The notes beneath the pieces are model-generated. The model worked only from the letters and a program-made list of their open reading frames with translations. It ran no database searches and was not told where the DNA came from. Shown here piece after piece: positions 51,055 to 63,113 of a stretch of 64,000 bases of DNA (its first letter is position 1; the number at the start of each line of letters is the position of its first letter). The stretch is from Tillus elongatus (taxonomy: Eukaryota > Arthropoda > Insecta > Coleoptera > Cleridae): positions 59,705,968 to 59,769,967 of the forward strand of contig OZ023269.1 of NCBI GenBank assembly GCA_964006375.1. Direction: 5' to 3'. Both the position numbers and the translations under genes were made by a program.

Positions 51055-51314
51055 GTACATCAACGTGTTTGTGGGTGCTCAATATTAAGTACTCTGCATC
51101 CAAGCACATGGTCAAAGTAGAGTAGGTACATCGCGCTACTAACTCGACTAATGTACAAGCTGAAATTCAAACACAGTGTTAGACTATGGGCAACGTTTTC
51201 CGTACGAACGCAGTGACGTGGTTATTTCTATTTTTGCTTTCAATTCCAGTTCTTAGTTCGAATCTGAATATAGCAAACGACTTCGAATTCAACAACATTC
51301 CGGATATTTCTAAG
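51052..51314 (+). CDS. Candidate first exon of a secreted or membrane protein
   Basis: The transcript start is predicted at 51052, with ATG at 51186. The first 25 residues form a classic signal peptide (MGNVFRTNAV, then the hydrophobic TWLFLFLLSIPVLSS). 18 more residues (NLNIANDFEFNNIPDISK) lead to AAG/GTAAAA at 51314/51315, a good splice donor. Past the donor the translation becomes low quality and stops at 51542. Later exons were not found and may lie beyond the window. The protein family cannot be named from 43 residues. This is the best host-gene candidate here. Confidence 0.5.
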
Positions 51315-51905
51315 GTAAAAATCTTCACACCTACTTTAACACAGTTTAACCGCCAAAAAACAATCTACAATACTGAACCCCGGCAGGATTCGCCAAATTT
51401 TGAAAGCATGTTATACTATTTTTTATCTCACAGAGTTTTTTTTTTGGTGACATCTGTTGCCAGTCAAGACAAGCTTATAAACAAATATTGTACTGAAAGC
51501 GGCTGCATGAAATTCATAAATATATTATATGTTTACATTTGAAATTCATATTAAGAATTACCGCCAAGACTTTTGAATGTGACGAGGATATTTTTAGGTG
51601 CACCTTAAGCGTGGTTTGATTAAATTATCCAACAAGTAAGATACGCTTGTTATTTATCCTAATCGAATGCACTTTTCTACTTCCCAGTTCAATATGTTCT
51701 TTTTAATTAAGAAATTCGAACTAAAAATACTTGTTCTATTTATTTGGTTACTGCTTTGTAACTTTAAGTTAGAAAGTAAATTTATGCTTGAAAATATCTA
51801 GGATCAATTTACACAGTAAGTGTATAAATGAAGTGAATATTTGTTTTTAATCTAAAGATCATAGTCATATAGTTATAGTTTATTATGACAATAATAGTAC
51901 AAAGC

Positions 51906-51990
<85 letters not shown>

Positions 51991-52265
51991 TTAAGATACC
52001 AGAGATTGAAAATCAGTTGATTTAACTTAATATACCTACATTCAAAGTCGCATAAGAAAAGAGATACAGGGTGTCAGTAACAAATAAAAAATGGTTGTTA
52101 CTTAATAATCTCTAAAGTTTTAAACTAGCATCTTTCAAAGTTTATAGGGATACATTTTTTCAGGTTTGGACAGATAATATAATAATCATTTATGGCAGTC
52201 GCGTCCGAGGCGCCCTTTACAGGCAATGTTATGCGTTAAATATGCATTAACTTTTTTCTCAGCCA
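51315..52265. other. Putative intron sequence with a (TA)n tract
   Basis: No exon was recognised. A (TA)n tract lies at 51909-51984. Confidence 0.35.
51909..51984. repeat. (TA)n microsatellite
   Basis: About 76 bp of TA. Confidence 0.95.
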
Positions 52266-52546
52266 TCCCAGACAGCACAGACGCATTCTGAGAATATACC
52301 AGCAATGTTTCAAAAGAATACTCAAACATCCTCAGAACATTCTCACCAGGTACAATATATATTCATAGAACATTCTATGAACATGATAACGAGACAGATT
52401 CTGTCACACTTATAAGGTTCATAGAATGCTATTAATAATATTCTTAGGAGCTCCTAGTATATTCTGAAAATGTCCCATGAACATTCAATGAATCTTCTCA
52501 AAATGTTTATACATATACTCATGGAAACATTGCGTTTTAAAAAAAG

Positions 52547-53721
52547 ATATACAGGATGTTTCGCAAAAGAACCGACAAAGAGCAGGGGCATGTAGGGGAA
52601 CCTAAAATATGGTGATTTAACGCAACTTTCCCCTATACTAAGGTGCTTTCCTGAGAATTTATAGGCCTTTATATTTCGAAAAAAACACAATATCTCAGTA
52701 ATACTTCAACTTAGAAAAACCAAATTTGGTACACGCAATTTGGGTGTGCCAAGAGCATTAATCGTTGGTGAGTAGAGTTCAATTGAAGCATTGCAAAGGG
52801 TTGAATAGTGGTGATGAACCCATAAAATGTAACATAATTTCCTGACCTGACCTGACCTGACCTGACCTATACAAAAGTTTATTGGCAAATATTGAATTTT
52901 TGATGATTTTTAGTAAGATTGATAAAATATGTTGCTTTACTTATTCATGCTTTTCTTGAAACCAACAAAGTTTTTTGAAAATAACAGGAGTAACAAAATT
53001 TTAGAATTCCTCATAAAATGAAATAATATTTTCTTAAATCTTAATCTGTTAGAAAACTGTGACATTTTAAGGGTGCATCACCCCTAATCAACCCTTTAAA
53101 ATGCCTTAATTGAACTCGACTTACCATTTATTAATGCTCTTGGTACACTCAAAACGGGTACTAAATTTGTTTTTTTTTAGAAAACAAACTACAGAAATAA
53201 AAAAAGATTGCAACCTATAAATTATAGAAATTCTTCAAAATAATAATTTCATAGGCATCTATTGAATTTTTCATGATTTTAAGTTATAAGTAACATTGAT
53301 AAAATATATGTCTTTAGTTATTCAGGCTTTTCTTGAAAACGACAAATGTTTTTTGAATAATAGCAAGCGGAAAAAGTTTTAGAATTTACTTCCCCATAAA
53401 ATGAAATAATTTTTTTTTTAATCCGCCAATAGGTTAAGAAATTATGTTACATTTTATGGGTTCATCACCCTATTCAACCCTTTGAAATGCTTCAATTGAA
53501 ATCTACTCACCATCGATTAATGCTCTTGGTACACCCAAAACGTGTACCAATTTGGTTTTTCTAAGTTAAAGTATTACAGAGATATTGATTTTTTTCAAAA
53601 TTTGGAACCCCACTTTCAACGCCCATAACTTTTCAGGGGTGCAGCTCAGTATAGGGGTAAATTGCGTTAAATCACCATATCTTACGTTTACCTACGGTTC
53701 TTATGCGAAACACCCTGTATA
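52547..53721. mobile_element. Foldback element within copy Z
   Basis: Starts ACAGGATGTTTCGCAAAAG and ends TATGCGAAACACCCTGTAT. It is longer than X and Y and includes a CCTGA pentamer repeat at 52843-52868. Confidence 0.7.
52843..52868. repeat. (CCTGA)n
   Basis: Five tandem units. Confidence 0.9.
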
Positions 53722-54378
53722 CATTTTTTTGAATGATACAGAAATTAAGAAAATGCAAAGATATGAAATATTAGATTTATCTTCAAAATTTACTGATTTT
53801 CCACCATTTAACTGGCCTTTTATATATTTTCGTATATGCAAGCCCAACAGACCATCTATGCTAGAATTTTAACTTCAATCACTCACCCTTGTGTAGGTTA
53901 CCATATTATTCCAGTGGCTACACACGCCTGTAAACTCAAGTTCAGATACCTAATAAGTCAACAATGCACATTGCACATTTATTCAGATTAAGTATGCAGT
54001 TATAACAAATACAAAGAAGTGTCTGAATAAAATATTAATAAAACAATTAAAATTTCAATAACATAAAAATAAAATAAATAAAGATACAGTTCTTGGCGTT
54101 TCCAGAAAATTTAATAGCCAAATACAAAGTTTTCGAGATGAATATTCGCGGTTACCCCACTGAAGTAACTTGAAATTTGGCTAGACTATTGATCCTACAG
54201 GCTTTCAATGTGGCATTAAAGGTATTACATTACATAATAGTACTTACACCTTTATAGAATACAACTAAATTGGACAGAACATGCCACAAAATCACACTCA
54301 CTTGCACTTACCCAAAACTACAACTGAAAGTCATCGATCAGACCTTTTGACCCTCCCTGCTCTGCTCTCGCGGACTTG

Positions 54379-54852
<474 letters not shown>

Positions 54853-55205
54853 TTTGACTTCTAAAGGTTTTTCCATATCCCGATGCCCGATGTTTGTCAC
54901 CAACAGCTTGGATATTCTGGTTGTAAAGGCATACTTTGGCAAAGTGATTGCGTATCTGATAAATTGCAAGTTTTATTGTACATTCATCTTCCTACCATGT
55001 TACCAGGTTCATATTTTCTGCACTTTCTACTGATACTTATCACAGCATTAACTTCTTCGACAGGAGTAAAAAGCCTGGGATGTTGCTTAGACAATTCTAT
55101 AGATTTGCAGTATTCTTGCATTTTTGATAGCGTAATAACAATTTCCTTAATAATCCTTAATTAATTTATCTTTGATCGTTCACTGTGCATATGGATTAAG
55201 TTCCG

Positions 55206-55565
55206 ACAGCGCCTCGGTGGTTCAGAGGTAAGAACGTTTGCCTCTGAATCGAAGGGTACTGGGTTCGATCCCAGGGTTCTCCTTTCACTTTTTCAGTACA
55301 AGCTGTAACATTAACATCAACCAAGGTTCCGCATTGTATCTGAGCAAGTTGAATGTCTGCACGTTCCGACATTCGGAGGGGGCGTAAAGCAGTCAGTTCC
55401 GTGTCCATGCGATGTTGGGCAAGTTAAAGATCCCTACCCTCCTTACAGAAAGGCAGGAGTTCGGCATAATTTCCACAATATGGAGATGAAACTGCTCCCT
55501 GGCGTCGGTGATTGGCCATAGTCGCGGAAATAGGTCGATGTTAAAGAAACGAAACACACACACAC
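55206..55565 (+). mobile_element. tRNA-derived SINE, full length
   Basis: 360 bp flanked by the 11-bp target duplication ATTAAGTTCCG (55195-55205 and 55566-55576). The head has an A box TGGTTCAGAGG (55217-55227) and a B box GGTTCGATCCC, about 50 bases apart, so an internal RNA polymerase III promoter is complete. The body contains CCCTGGCGTCGGTGATTGGC, and the tail is (CA)n. Copy Y at 48003-48016 shows the empty site. Confidence 0.88.
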
Positions 55566-56045
55566 ATTAAGTTCCGTTACAAAAGAGTAAATGTTTGGTT
55601 TTCTTTTTGATAGAAGTTATAAAATTTTAACGTTTACATATTAATATTTTTCCTTGGCTTCATCAAAACAACCGAGAACATCTTCCAGCTTATTTGTCTT
55701 ATCTACTACAACATAACACAATGTTTTAATTATATATTATACAATGTAGGTGTATTCGTAAGATGATCCAGTCTTAAGCAAAATTGGCGAACCCTTCGTC
55801 AGTGTCAACTACAGGAGATGCTTTAAAACTTGTTTCTTTACTGGGTGCGTTTTAGTTCTGGATAACCTGATACCATGTTTTAGTTGCTTCTGTACTTATG
55901 TTGGAATATAACCCTATACAACAGTGACCACAGACCATTCATGTTGACATTAATTTCCATTTACGGCAATCGGCCATGTTGCCACCTTCCCTTCTCGGCG
56001 TCATGGGCATGCGCTCTATGCCTGAGGAAGGAATGCCTAAATATG

Positions 56046-56733
56046 GTAACAAAATATGATACATTGGACTTTTCTGAAAAAAATAGGCATACTTATTGAA
56101 AATGGTTTCAGTCAACCGTTGGGGAAATATTTTGAATTTTATAACTTAGTATTTCGGATTTATACCTCCAGAAATATTAATGTTCAAAACGAAGAAATTC
56201 AGAACTCATGGCTTCATAGCGTATCCGCATTTTAAAATTATCTGTCTAAATGTAACCAAAAATTTTCATTAAGCCTTAAATTTCCTGAAACATAAACCTT
56301 TTAGTTTTTTGCACTAAAAAAGCTATTAAAATCATGTTGCTATGGAGAATAGCACAACGATCTAGTATACATTTGTTTAAATTATATCATTTTCATAACT
56401 GCCTTGGGTCTTTAATTTCCATAAAAAATGTACTTTCTTACGTATAAAGATATTTGAACTCTACACTAAAGAAATCTGCGTTTTGCGATAAGTAGAAAAA
56501 AATTAATGTTGCAGAATACATTTATTCTCAGTTTAACAGTAACTATTTGAAGAAAAGAACAAAACTATAAAAAGGTGACCCCATAAAAATAGTCCAGGGG
56601 TCTGAGGTCTACTATTTTTCTGAGTTTTTAAAAGGCTGAAATGCGGCACGTTGGGCACCTTCCTATGCACAAGGTCATCTACCATGTCGAACTGACCCTC
56701 TTTTTGGAGGGGAACGGAGCCGTGCTATCAGCG
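56046..56733. other. No feature seen
   Basis: AT-rich, no ORF above chance. 56726-56733 is the left target duplication of the hAT element. Confidence 0.3.
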
Positions 56734-57464
56734 TAGTGATGGGAAAAACGGTTATTTTCTGTTAACAGTTGAAGCCGTTAACGTTATTTAATAATAACCG
56801 TAAAATAACGGCTTCAGTTATTTTAAACTGGATAGTCGATCGATAGTATCCTACATTCCCAAAGCTGTGAGCGAGAGCGAGCACACTAGTATAAATGCAT
56901 TGTATTTTTACCCCGTTATTTCACATAGTGTATAAATCTCAAATTTATACGCTACTACAATGCCACAGCAAGAATCAATAAATATCATTATTTATCACGT
57001 CTTGGGACGTTATAACTTTTATTGCTACACAGGGAGTGATTCTAAGAACTCCATAACATAACGCAGCTCAGAAAATTTCGGTAAAGAAATTTGCCTTTAT
57101 TCTGTACATATGGTTTGTTATTACATTATGCTTTTATTCTTTCTTAGAAAGATCTCTATCTCTAGTTACATTTTCGGTTCACTGGTCATCTTTATCAGTC
57201 GATCAGTCCACTTTTAAAAACTGTGCAAACAACAGCCAACAGTATAAAAAATTGAGTTTGAGTTTAAAAAAAATTGGAAGATATATAGTATTAACTGTTT
57301 ATATACTTATTTTAATATTCGTTGTTTTAAAATTAGTTTCAAAAATTTCAAAGGGCTGTAACTTGGAGGAGAAGGGGTTTCAAGAAAAACTTAATAAAAA
57401 GACACCCCTTATTTTTCTCCAAAGAATCACCTTGTAAAATTTTTCGCATCAATTTGGAAACACC

Positions 57465-57541
<77 letters not shown>

Positions 57542-58287
57542 TTTAATTTTTTATATTTAAATGTATATAGATATTAAAAAATGTTGTATCATTATATTTT
57601 TTTATCAATTTGATAACTATTATCAGACAAACGAAAATGACGTGTTAACTGTTTTCTTAGGTAATGTATATAAATTTAAATAAATAAGTACTTTAATTTC
57701 ATGTGAAATAACCCTATTTTGCGTTGTCTATAGTGAAAGTAATAACACGTTTTTACAGAAATTCATCTTTTCACCCAACATTTTTTATTATTAAATATTT
57801 GGCTTTACATACTACTGGGAAACTGAACTGTTTCAAAAATAACAGCTTCTCAGTTTAACAGAATAACTCTGTGTAGTAGTATCCGTATGCCGTATCCCGA
57901 TTAAAGTTAAAATTAAAATTAAACCGTTTTATTGTACCGAAGATCGTACGTCCTTAAAGCTGTGAGCGAGAGCGAGCACACTAGTATAAATAATAATGTT
58001 ATGAAGTACAGTCCGCTCTATACTGTATAACCATACATATTTAGCATTCCCAATCTCAAGGCTATTCATCCCGTTAAATGGTTAAATAACAGTTGCCGAT
58101 GAACCCGGTGTTAATTCATCCAACCTAGTTGCAGTAGAACTGAAACAGACACGACTCCGAATTCTAGTTTAGTGTAAAAAGCGTTACTCTTTAAGCTGTT
58201 ATTTTTATAAATCCCTAACTGGTGGTTGCCGTTACGGCTCGGTAACCGTTTAAAAATAGCTGACAGTTAAATAACGACCCATCACTA
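56734..58287. mobile_element. Non-autonomous hAT element 1
   Basis: 1554 bp with ends TAGTGATGGG and CCCATCACTA, flanked by the 8-bp duplication TATCAGCG (56726-56733 and 58288-58295), which is diagnostic for hAT. There is no transposase. Compared with element 2 it carries about 600 extra bases (about 56859-57470), including a sequence that ends GAAACACCCTGTATATA at a TA tract. Confidence 0.9.
57470..57538. repeat. (TA)n microsatellite
   Basis: About 69 bp of TA inside hAT element 1. Confidence 0.95.
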
Positions 58288-58334
58288 TATCAGCGACGTT
58301 CGGGACATTCCGAGCAACTTTGGACCATAGACGG

Positions 58335-59189
58335 TAGTGATGGGGAAAAACAGTTATTTTCTCTTAACAGTTGAAGCCGTTAACGTTATTTAATAATAAC
58401 CGCTGAAAATAACGGCTTCAGTTATTTTAAACTGGATAGTCGTTCGATAGTATCCCACATATATATATATATATATATATTCATTTAATTTTTTATATTT
58501 AAATGTATATAGATATTAAAAAATGTTGTATCATTATATTTTTTTAATCAATTTGATAACTATTATCAGACAAACGAAAATGACGTGTTAACTGTTTTCT
58601 TAGGTAATGTATATAAATTTAAATAAATAAGTACTTTAATTTCACGTGAAATAACCCTGTTTTGCGTTGTCTATAGTGAAAGTAATAACACGTTTTTACA
58701 GAAATTCATCTTTTTACCCAACATTTTTGATTATTAAATATTTGGCTTTACATACTAGTGGGAAACTCAACTGTTTCAAAAATAACAGCTTCTCAGTTTA
58801 ACAGAATAACTCTGTGTAGTAGTGTCGCTATGCCGTATCCCCATCAACAACCGGTTAAAGTTAAAATTAAAATTAAACCGACCGTGTTATTGTACCGAAG
58901 ATCGTACGTCCCTAAAGCTGTGAGCGAGAGCGAGCATTCCCAATCTCAAGGCTATTCATCCCGTTAAATGGTTAAATAGCAGTTGCCGATGCCGATGAAA
59001 ACCGATGTTTATTCATCGAACCTAGTTGCAGTGGAAGTGGAACTGAAACAGACACGACTCCGAATTCTAGCTTAGTGTAAAAAGCGTTATTTTTTAAGCC
59101 GTTAGTTTTATAAGTCGGTAACTGGTCGTTACCGTTACGTCTCGTTAGCCGTTAAAAAAAGCTGACAGTTAAATAACGACCCATCACTA
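58335..59189. mobile_element. Non-autonomous hAT element 2
   Basis: 855 bp, TAGTGATGGG...CCCATCACTA, flanked by the 8-bp duplication ATAGACGG (58327-58334 and 59190-59197). It is a close relative of element 1, inserted only 47 bp to its right and in the same orientation. It has a short TA tract at 58458-58480 and no coding potential for a transposase. Confidence 0.9.
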
Positions 59190-59197
59190 ATAGACGG

Positions 59198-59796
59198 ACG
59201 TCGCTTGGACGTGGTGTGCTGTTGGGGTACATTTCAGTTATAAAAGTTGTCTGATTCTATTCAAGATTAAAAAGTTGAGATCTGTTTCCAGTATAACCGG
59301 AAGTACCCGCAATTAAAAAAAAATATTTTAAGCAGGCAGGTCTTACTAAATAAAGACGTGGAGACTATTTCTCTGGCTTCACAAAAGTTTGTTTTCTTAT
59401 CTGTAACCAACCTTTCGCTGTCAGGCGGCACCATCAGACAGGAGAAACCTAATTCATTTACATGCATTTATGACAACCATAAATAAAAATCCCTTGCTAT
59501 GTTATGATGTTTTGATCACAAAATAAAAATAGTATAAAAATTAGAAACGACGTCTTCAAAATGTCTACGTGATGTATGTCGCTATTTGACATTAAAATAG
59601 AATCAACCTATAACAATAATGACTGTATCAATAAATATAAATAAAATAACTAAACAGAAAAAGTAATAAACCAGACACTATACAACGAAATACGACACAT
59701 TACCTTATTACAACTTTATTAATATAGTCAGGCGTATTTTGTTTGATGTATTCAGTTAGAATGAAGAATTTCCAAGAAAATGATATCCATTTAATT
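59198..59796. other. No feature seen
   Basis: Sequence without ORFs or repeats, left of the satellite array. Confidence 0.3.
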
Positions 59797-60000
59797 ACAC
59801 TAAGTGAGTGGCGAACGTGTCGCCACCTAGTTCGGAACCAAGTACTATGTTGTCACGCCCGCTCCAAATAATACAGAGTATTAAAAATAGAGACGGTATA
59901 CAACTAACTAACAATTTAAAAAATTGTTAGCCCTGGCCCATTTCTACCCCAATATAGGGACAAAGTATGTAAGACTAGATGCATTCTCGCAACAATTAGA

Positions 60001-60043
60001 ACCGTAGACCGGTTTCGCTCTCATTAGAGCTCTTCAGTACGGC
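60001..60043 (-). ncRNA. Type I hammerhead ribozyme, unit 1
   Basis: Minus-strand order: stem I 5' arm GCCGUA; core CUGAAGA (consensus CUGANGA); stem II GCUCU-AAUG-AGAGC; core GAAA, whose last A closes stem III ACC/GGU; cleavage triplet GUC; stem I 3' arm UACGGU. Cleavage is predicted between 60007 and 60006. Every invariant core base is present. Stem III has no loop, as in the minimal hammerheads of animal retrozymes and Penelope-like elements, which usually act as dimers. Confidence 0.88.
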
Positions 60044-60307
60044 ATACTAATTGCAGCAAAAATGCACCAAAAATAACACGGCTATCGTATAGCCAGTCTT
60101 AAAACACTAAGTGAGTGGCGAACGTGTCGCCACCTAGTTCGGAACCAAGTACTATGTTGTCACGCCCGCTCCAAATAATACAGAGTATTAAAAATAGAGA
60201 CGGTATACAACTAACTAACAATTTAAAAAATTGTTAGCCCTGGCCCATTTCTACCCCAATATAGGGACAAAGTGTGTAAGACTAGATGCATTCTCGCAAC
60301 AATTAGA

Positions 60308-60350
60308 ACCGTAGACCGGTTTCGCTCTCATTAGAGCTCTTCAGTACGGC
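60308..60350 (-). ncRNA. Hammerhead ribozyme, unit 2
   Basis: Same bases as unit 1. Predicted cleavage at 60314/60313. Confidence 0.88.
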
Positions 60351-60614
60351 ATACTAATTGCAGCAAAAATGCACCAAAAATAACACGGCTATCGTATAGC
60401 CAGTCTTAAAACACTAAGTGAGTGGCGAACGTGTCGCCACCTAGTTTGGAACCAAGTACTATGTTGTCACGCCCGCTCCAAATAATACAGAGTATTAAAA
60501 ATAGAGACGGTATACAACTAACTAACAATTTAAAAAATTGTTAGCCCTGGCCCATTTCTACCCCAATATAGGGACAAAGTATGTAAGACTAGATGCATTC
60601 TCGCAACAATTAGA

Positions 60615-60657
60615 ACCGTAGACCGGTTTCGCTCTCATTAGAGCTCTTCAGTACGGC
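60615..60657 (-). ncRNA. Hammerhead ribozyme, unit 3
   Basis: Same bases as unit 1. The unit has a private change (CTAGTTTGG) outside the ribozyme. Confidence 0.88.
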
Positions 60658-60921
60658 ATACTAATTGCAGCAAAAATGCACCAAAAATAACACGGCTATC
60701 GTATAGCCAGTCTTAAAACACTAAGTGAGTGGCAAACGTGTCGCCACCTAGTTCGGAACCAAGTACTATGTTGTCACGCCCGCTCCAAATAATACAGAGT
60801 ATTAAAAATAGAGACGGTATACAACTAACTAACAATTTAAAAAATTGTTAGCCCTGGCCCATTTCTACCCCAATATAGGGACAAAGTATGTAAGACTAGA
60901 TGCATTCTCGCAACAATTAGA

Positions 60922-60964
60922 ACCGTAGACCGGTTTCGCTCTCATTAGAGCTCTTCAGTACGGC
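60922..60964 (-). ncRNA. Hammerhead ribozyme, unit 4
   Basis: Same bases as unit 1. The unit has GGCAAACG for GGCGAACG outside the ribozyme. Confidence 0.88.
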
Positions 60965-61228
60965 ATACTAATTGCAGCAAAAATGCACCAAAAATAACAC
61001 GGCTATCGTATAGCCAGTCTTAAAACACTAAGTGAGTGGCGAACGTGTCGCCACCTAGTTCGGAACCAAGTACTATGTTGTCACGCCCGCTCCAAATAAT
61101 ACAGAGTATTAAAAATAGAGACGGTATACAACTAACTAACAATTTAAAAAATTGTTAGCCCTGGCCCATTTCTACCCCAATATAGGGACAAAGTATGTAA
61201 GACTAGATGCATTCTCGCAACAATTAGA

Positions 61229-61271
61229 ACCGTAGACCGGTTTCGCTCTCATTAGAGCTCTTCAGTACGGC
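61229..61271 (-). ncRNA. Hammerhead ribozyme, unit 5
   Basis: Same bases as unit 1. Confidence 0.88.
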
Positions 61272-61535
61272 ATACTAATTGCAGCAAAAATGCACCAAAA
61301 ATAACACGGCTATCGTATAGCCAGTCTTAAAACACTAAGTGAGTGGCGAACGTGTCGCCACCTAGTTCGGAACCAAGTACTATGTTGTCACGCCCGCTCC
61401 AAATAATACAGAGTATTAAAAATAGAGACGGTATACAACTAACTAACAATTTAAAAAATTGTTAGCCCTGGCCCATTTCTACCCCAATATAGGGACAAAG
61501 TATGTAAGACTAGATGCATTCTCGCAACAATTAGA

Positions 61536-61578
61536 ACCGTAGACCGGTTTCGCTCTCATTAGAGCTCTTCAGTACGGC
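61536..61578 (-). ncRNA. Hammerhead ribozyme, unit 6
   Basis: Same bases as unit 1. Confidence 0.88.
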
Positions 61579-61842
61579 ATACTAATTGCAGCAAAAATGC
61601 ACCAAAAATAACACGGCTATCGTATAGCCAGTCTTAAAACACTAAGTGAGTGGCGAACGTGTCGCCACCTAGTTCGGAACCAAGTACTATGTTGTCACGC
61701 CCGCTCCAAATAATACAGAGTATTAAAAATAGAGACGGTATACAACTAACTAACAATTTAAAAAATTGTTAGCCCTGGCCCATTTCTACCCCAATATAGG
61801 GACAAAGTATGTAAGACTAGATGCATTCTCGCAACAATTAGA

Positions 61843-61885
61843 ACCGTAGACCGGTTTCGCTCTCATTAGAGCTCTTCAGTACGGC
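61843..61885 (-). ncRNA. Hammerhead ribozyme, unit 7
   Basis: Same bases as unit 1. Confidence 0.88.
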
Positions 61886-62149
61886 ATACTAATTGCAGCA
61901 AAAATGCACCAAAAATAACACGGCTATCGTATAGCCAGTCTTAAAACACTAAGTGAGTGGCGAACGTGTCGCCACCTAGTTCGGAACCAAGTACTATGTT
62001 GTCACGCCCGCTCCAAATAATACAGAGTATTAAAAATAGAGACGGTATACAACTAACTAACAATTTAAAAAATTGTTAGCCCTGGCCCATTTCTACCCCA
62101 ATATAGGGACAAAGTATGTAAGACTAGATGCATTCTCGCAACAATTAGA

Positions 62150-62192
62150 ACCGTAGACCGGTTTCGCTCTCATTAGAGCTCTTCAGTACGGC
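62150..62192 (-). ncRNA. Hammerhead ribozyme, unit 8
   Basis: Same bases as unit 1. It is the first ribozyme met by a minus-strand transcript entering the array; the partial ninth unit lacks one. Confidence 0.88.
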
Positions 62193-62356
62193 ATACTAAT
62201 TGCAGCAAAAATGCACCAAATATAACACGGCTATCGTATAGCCAGTCTTAAAACACTAAGTGAGTGGCGAACGTGTCGCCACCTAGTACGGAACCAAGTA
62301 CTATGTTGTCACGCCCGCTCCAAATAATACAGAGTATTAAATTTAATACAGAGTAT

Positions 62357-62441
62357 TGTATATCGTGGACGAATGGTGTAAGCTGCTGCATAGATAATGG
62401 AGTACTGCAATAAGACGAGTTCTAATCCTGGTTAGTGATTT
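62357..62441 (+). other. Degenerate tRNA-like sequence beside the array
   Basis: An A-box-like TGGTGTAAGCTG and a B-box-like AGTTCTAATCC lie about 45 bases apart and are followed by T-rich sequence. It could be a decayed SINE head or tRNA relic. Two B-box mismatches make activity doubtful. Confidence 0.25.
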
Positions 62442-62783
62442 CATTTTTTATTAATAATTTTTTTGTAATGGAAAAAACGTGTACGTTAATTATAGGGCGT
62501 CTTGAGCTTCATCTTAAAAAATATTTCTATAATCTCAGGTCGCCAAAAAGTCGTTGGTGATACCAATTTTTTTTTTATCGAACACGCCTTATATTATTGC
62601 ATTTTTGCATGTTTATAAGAAAAGAAATTCAGGACGCAGCAAGTGGGCTATGGTAGCGAATTTTCATTAAATGCTTCAAATTTGAATAGGTCAATTTGCT
62701 ATTAACTTAAGGTTCGTTGGCCCGGAAACCAGTTTTTTCGGGAACATTTCAGTTTATTTCCGGAAAATTTGTGTACATTTTCA
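62442..62783. other. No feature seen
   Basis: AT-rich, non-coding. Confidence 0.3.
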
Positions 62784-62798
62784 AACAATAAGGTTTTT

Positions 62799-63113
62799 CT
62801 TTTAAGGTCAGTATATTTCCACGACTATGGCCAATCACCGACGCCAGGGAGCAGTTTCACCTCACTATCCTGGAAATTTTGCCAAACCCCTGCCTTTCTG
62901 TAAGGAGGGTAGGGATCTTTAACGTGCCCAATGTCGCATGGACATGGCACAGACGGTTTTACGCCCCCTCAAAAGGGCAGAATGTGCAGACATTTAACTT
63001 GCTCAAATACAATGCCAGAACCTCGGTTGATGTTAATGTTACAGTATGTACTAAAAATGTGAAAGGGGAACCCGGAGAGCGAAGCCGGTACCCTTCGGTT
63101 CAGAGTCACACGC
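62799..63113 (-). mobile_element. tRNA-derived SINE, 5'-truncated, inverse orientation
   Basis: Same family as 55206-55565 (shares CCAATCACCGACGCCAGGGA and the central region), ending in a degraded tRNA-like head without an A box. AACAATAARGTTTTT on both sides (62784-62798 and 63114-63128) is a probable target duplication with one mismatch. Confidence 0.8.

Larger units (their letters stand above)
59797..62341 (-). repeat. Tandem array of 307-bp units, each with a hammerhead ribozyme (retrozyme-like)
   Basis: The start TAAGTGAGTGGCG recurs at 59801, 60108, 60415, 60722, 61029, 61336, 61643, 61950 and 62257, exactly 307 bases apart: eight full units and a partial ninth. Units differ by about one base each. 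Each also has short perfect hairpins on either strand (GTGGCG/CGCCAC, TAACAATTT/AAATTGTTA, GGCTAT/ATAGCC). Size, tandem form and ribozyme match metazoan retrozymes. ATTTAAT occurs on both sides (59789-59795, 62341-62347), a possible target duplication. Confidence 0.9.

Noticed and set aside
59797..62341. CRISPR-like look of regularly spaced repeats
   Set aside because: The units are contiguous, 307 bp and identical throughout, with no variable spacers; the genome is eukaryotic.
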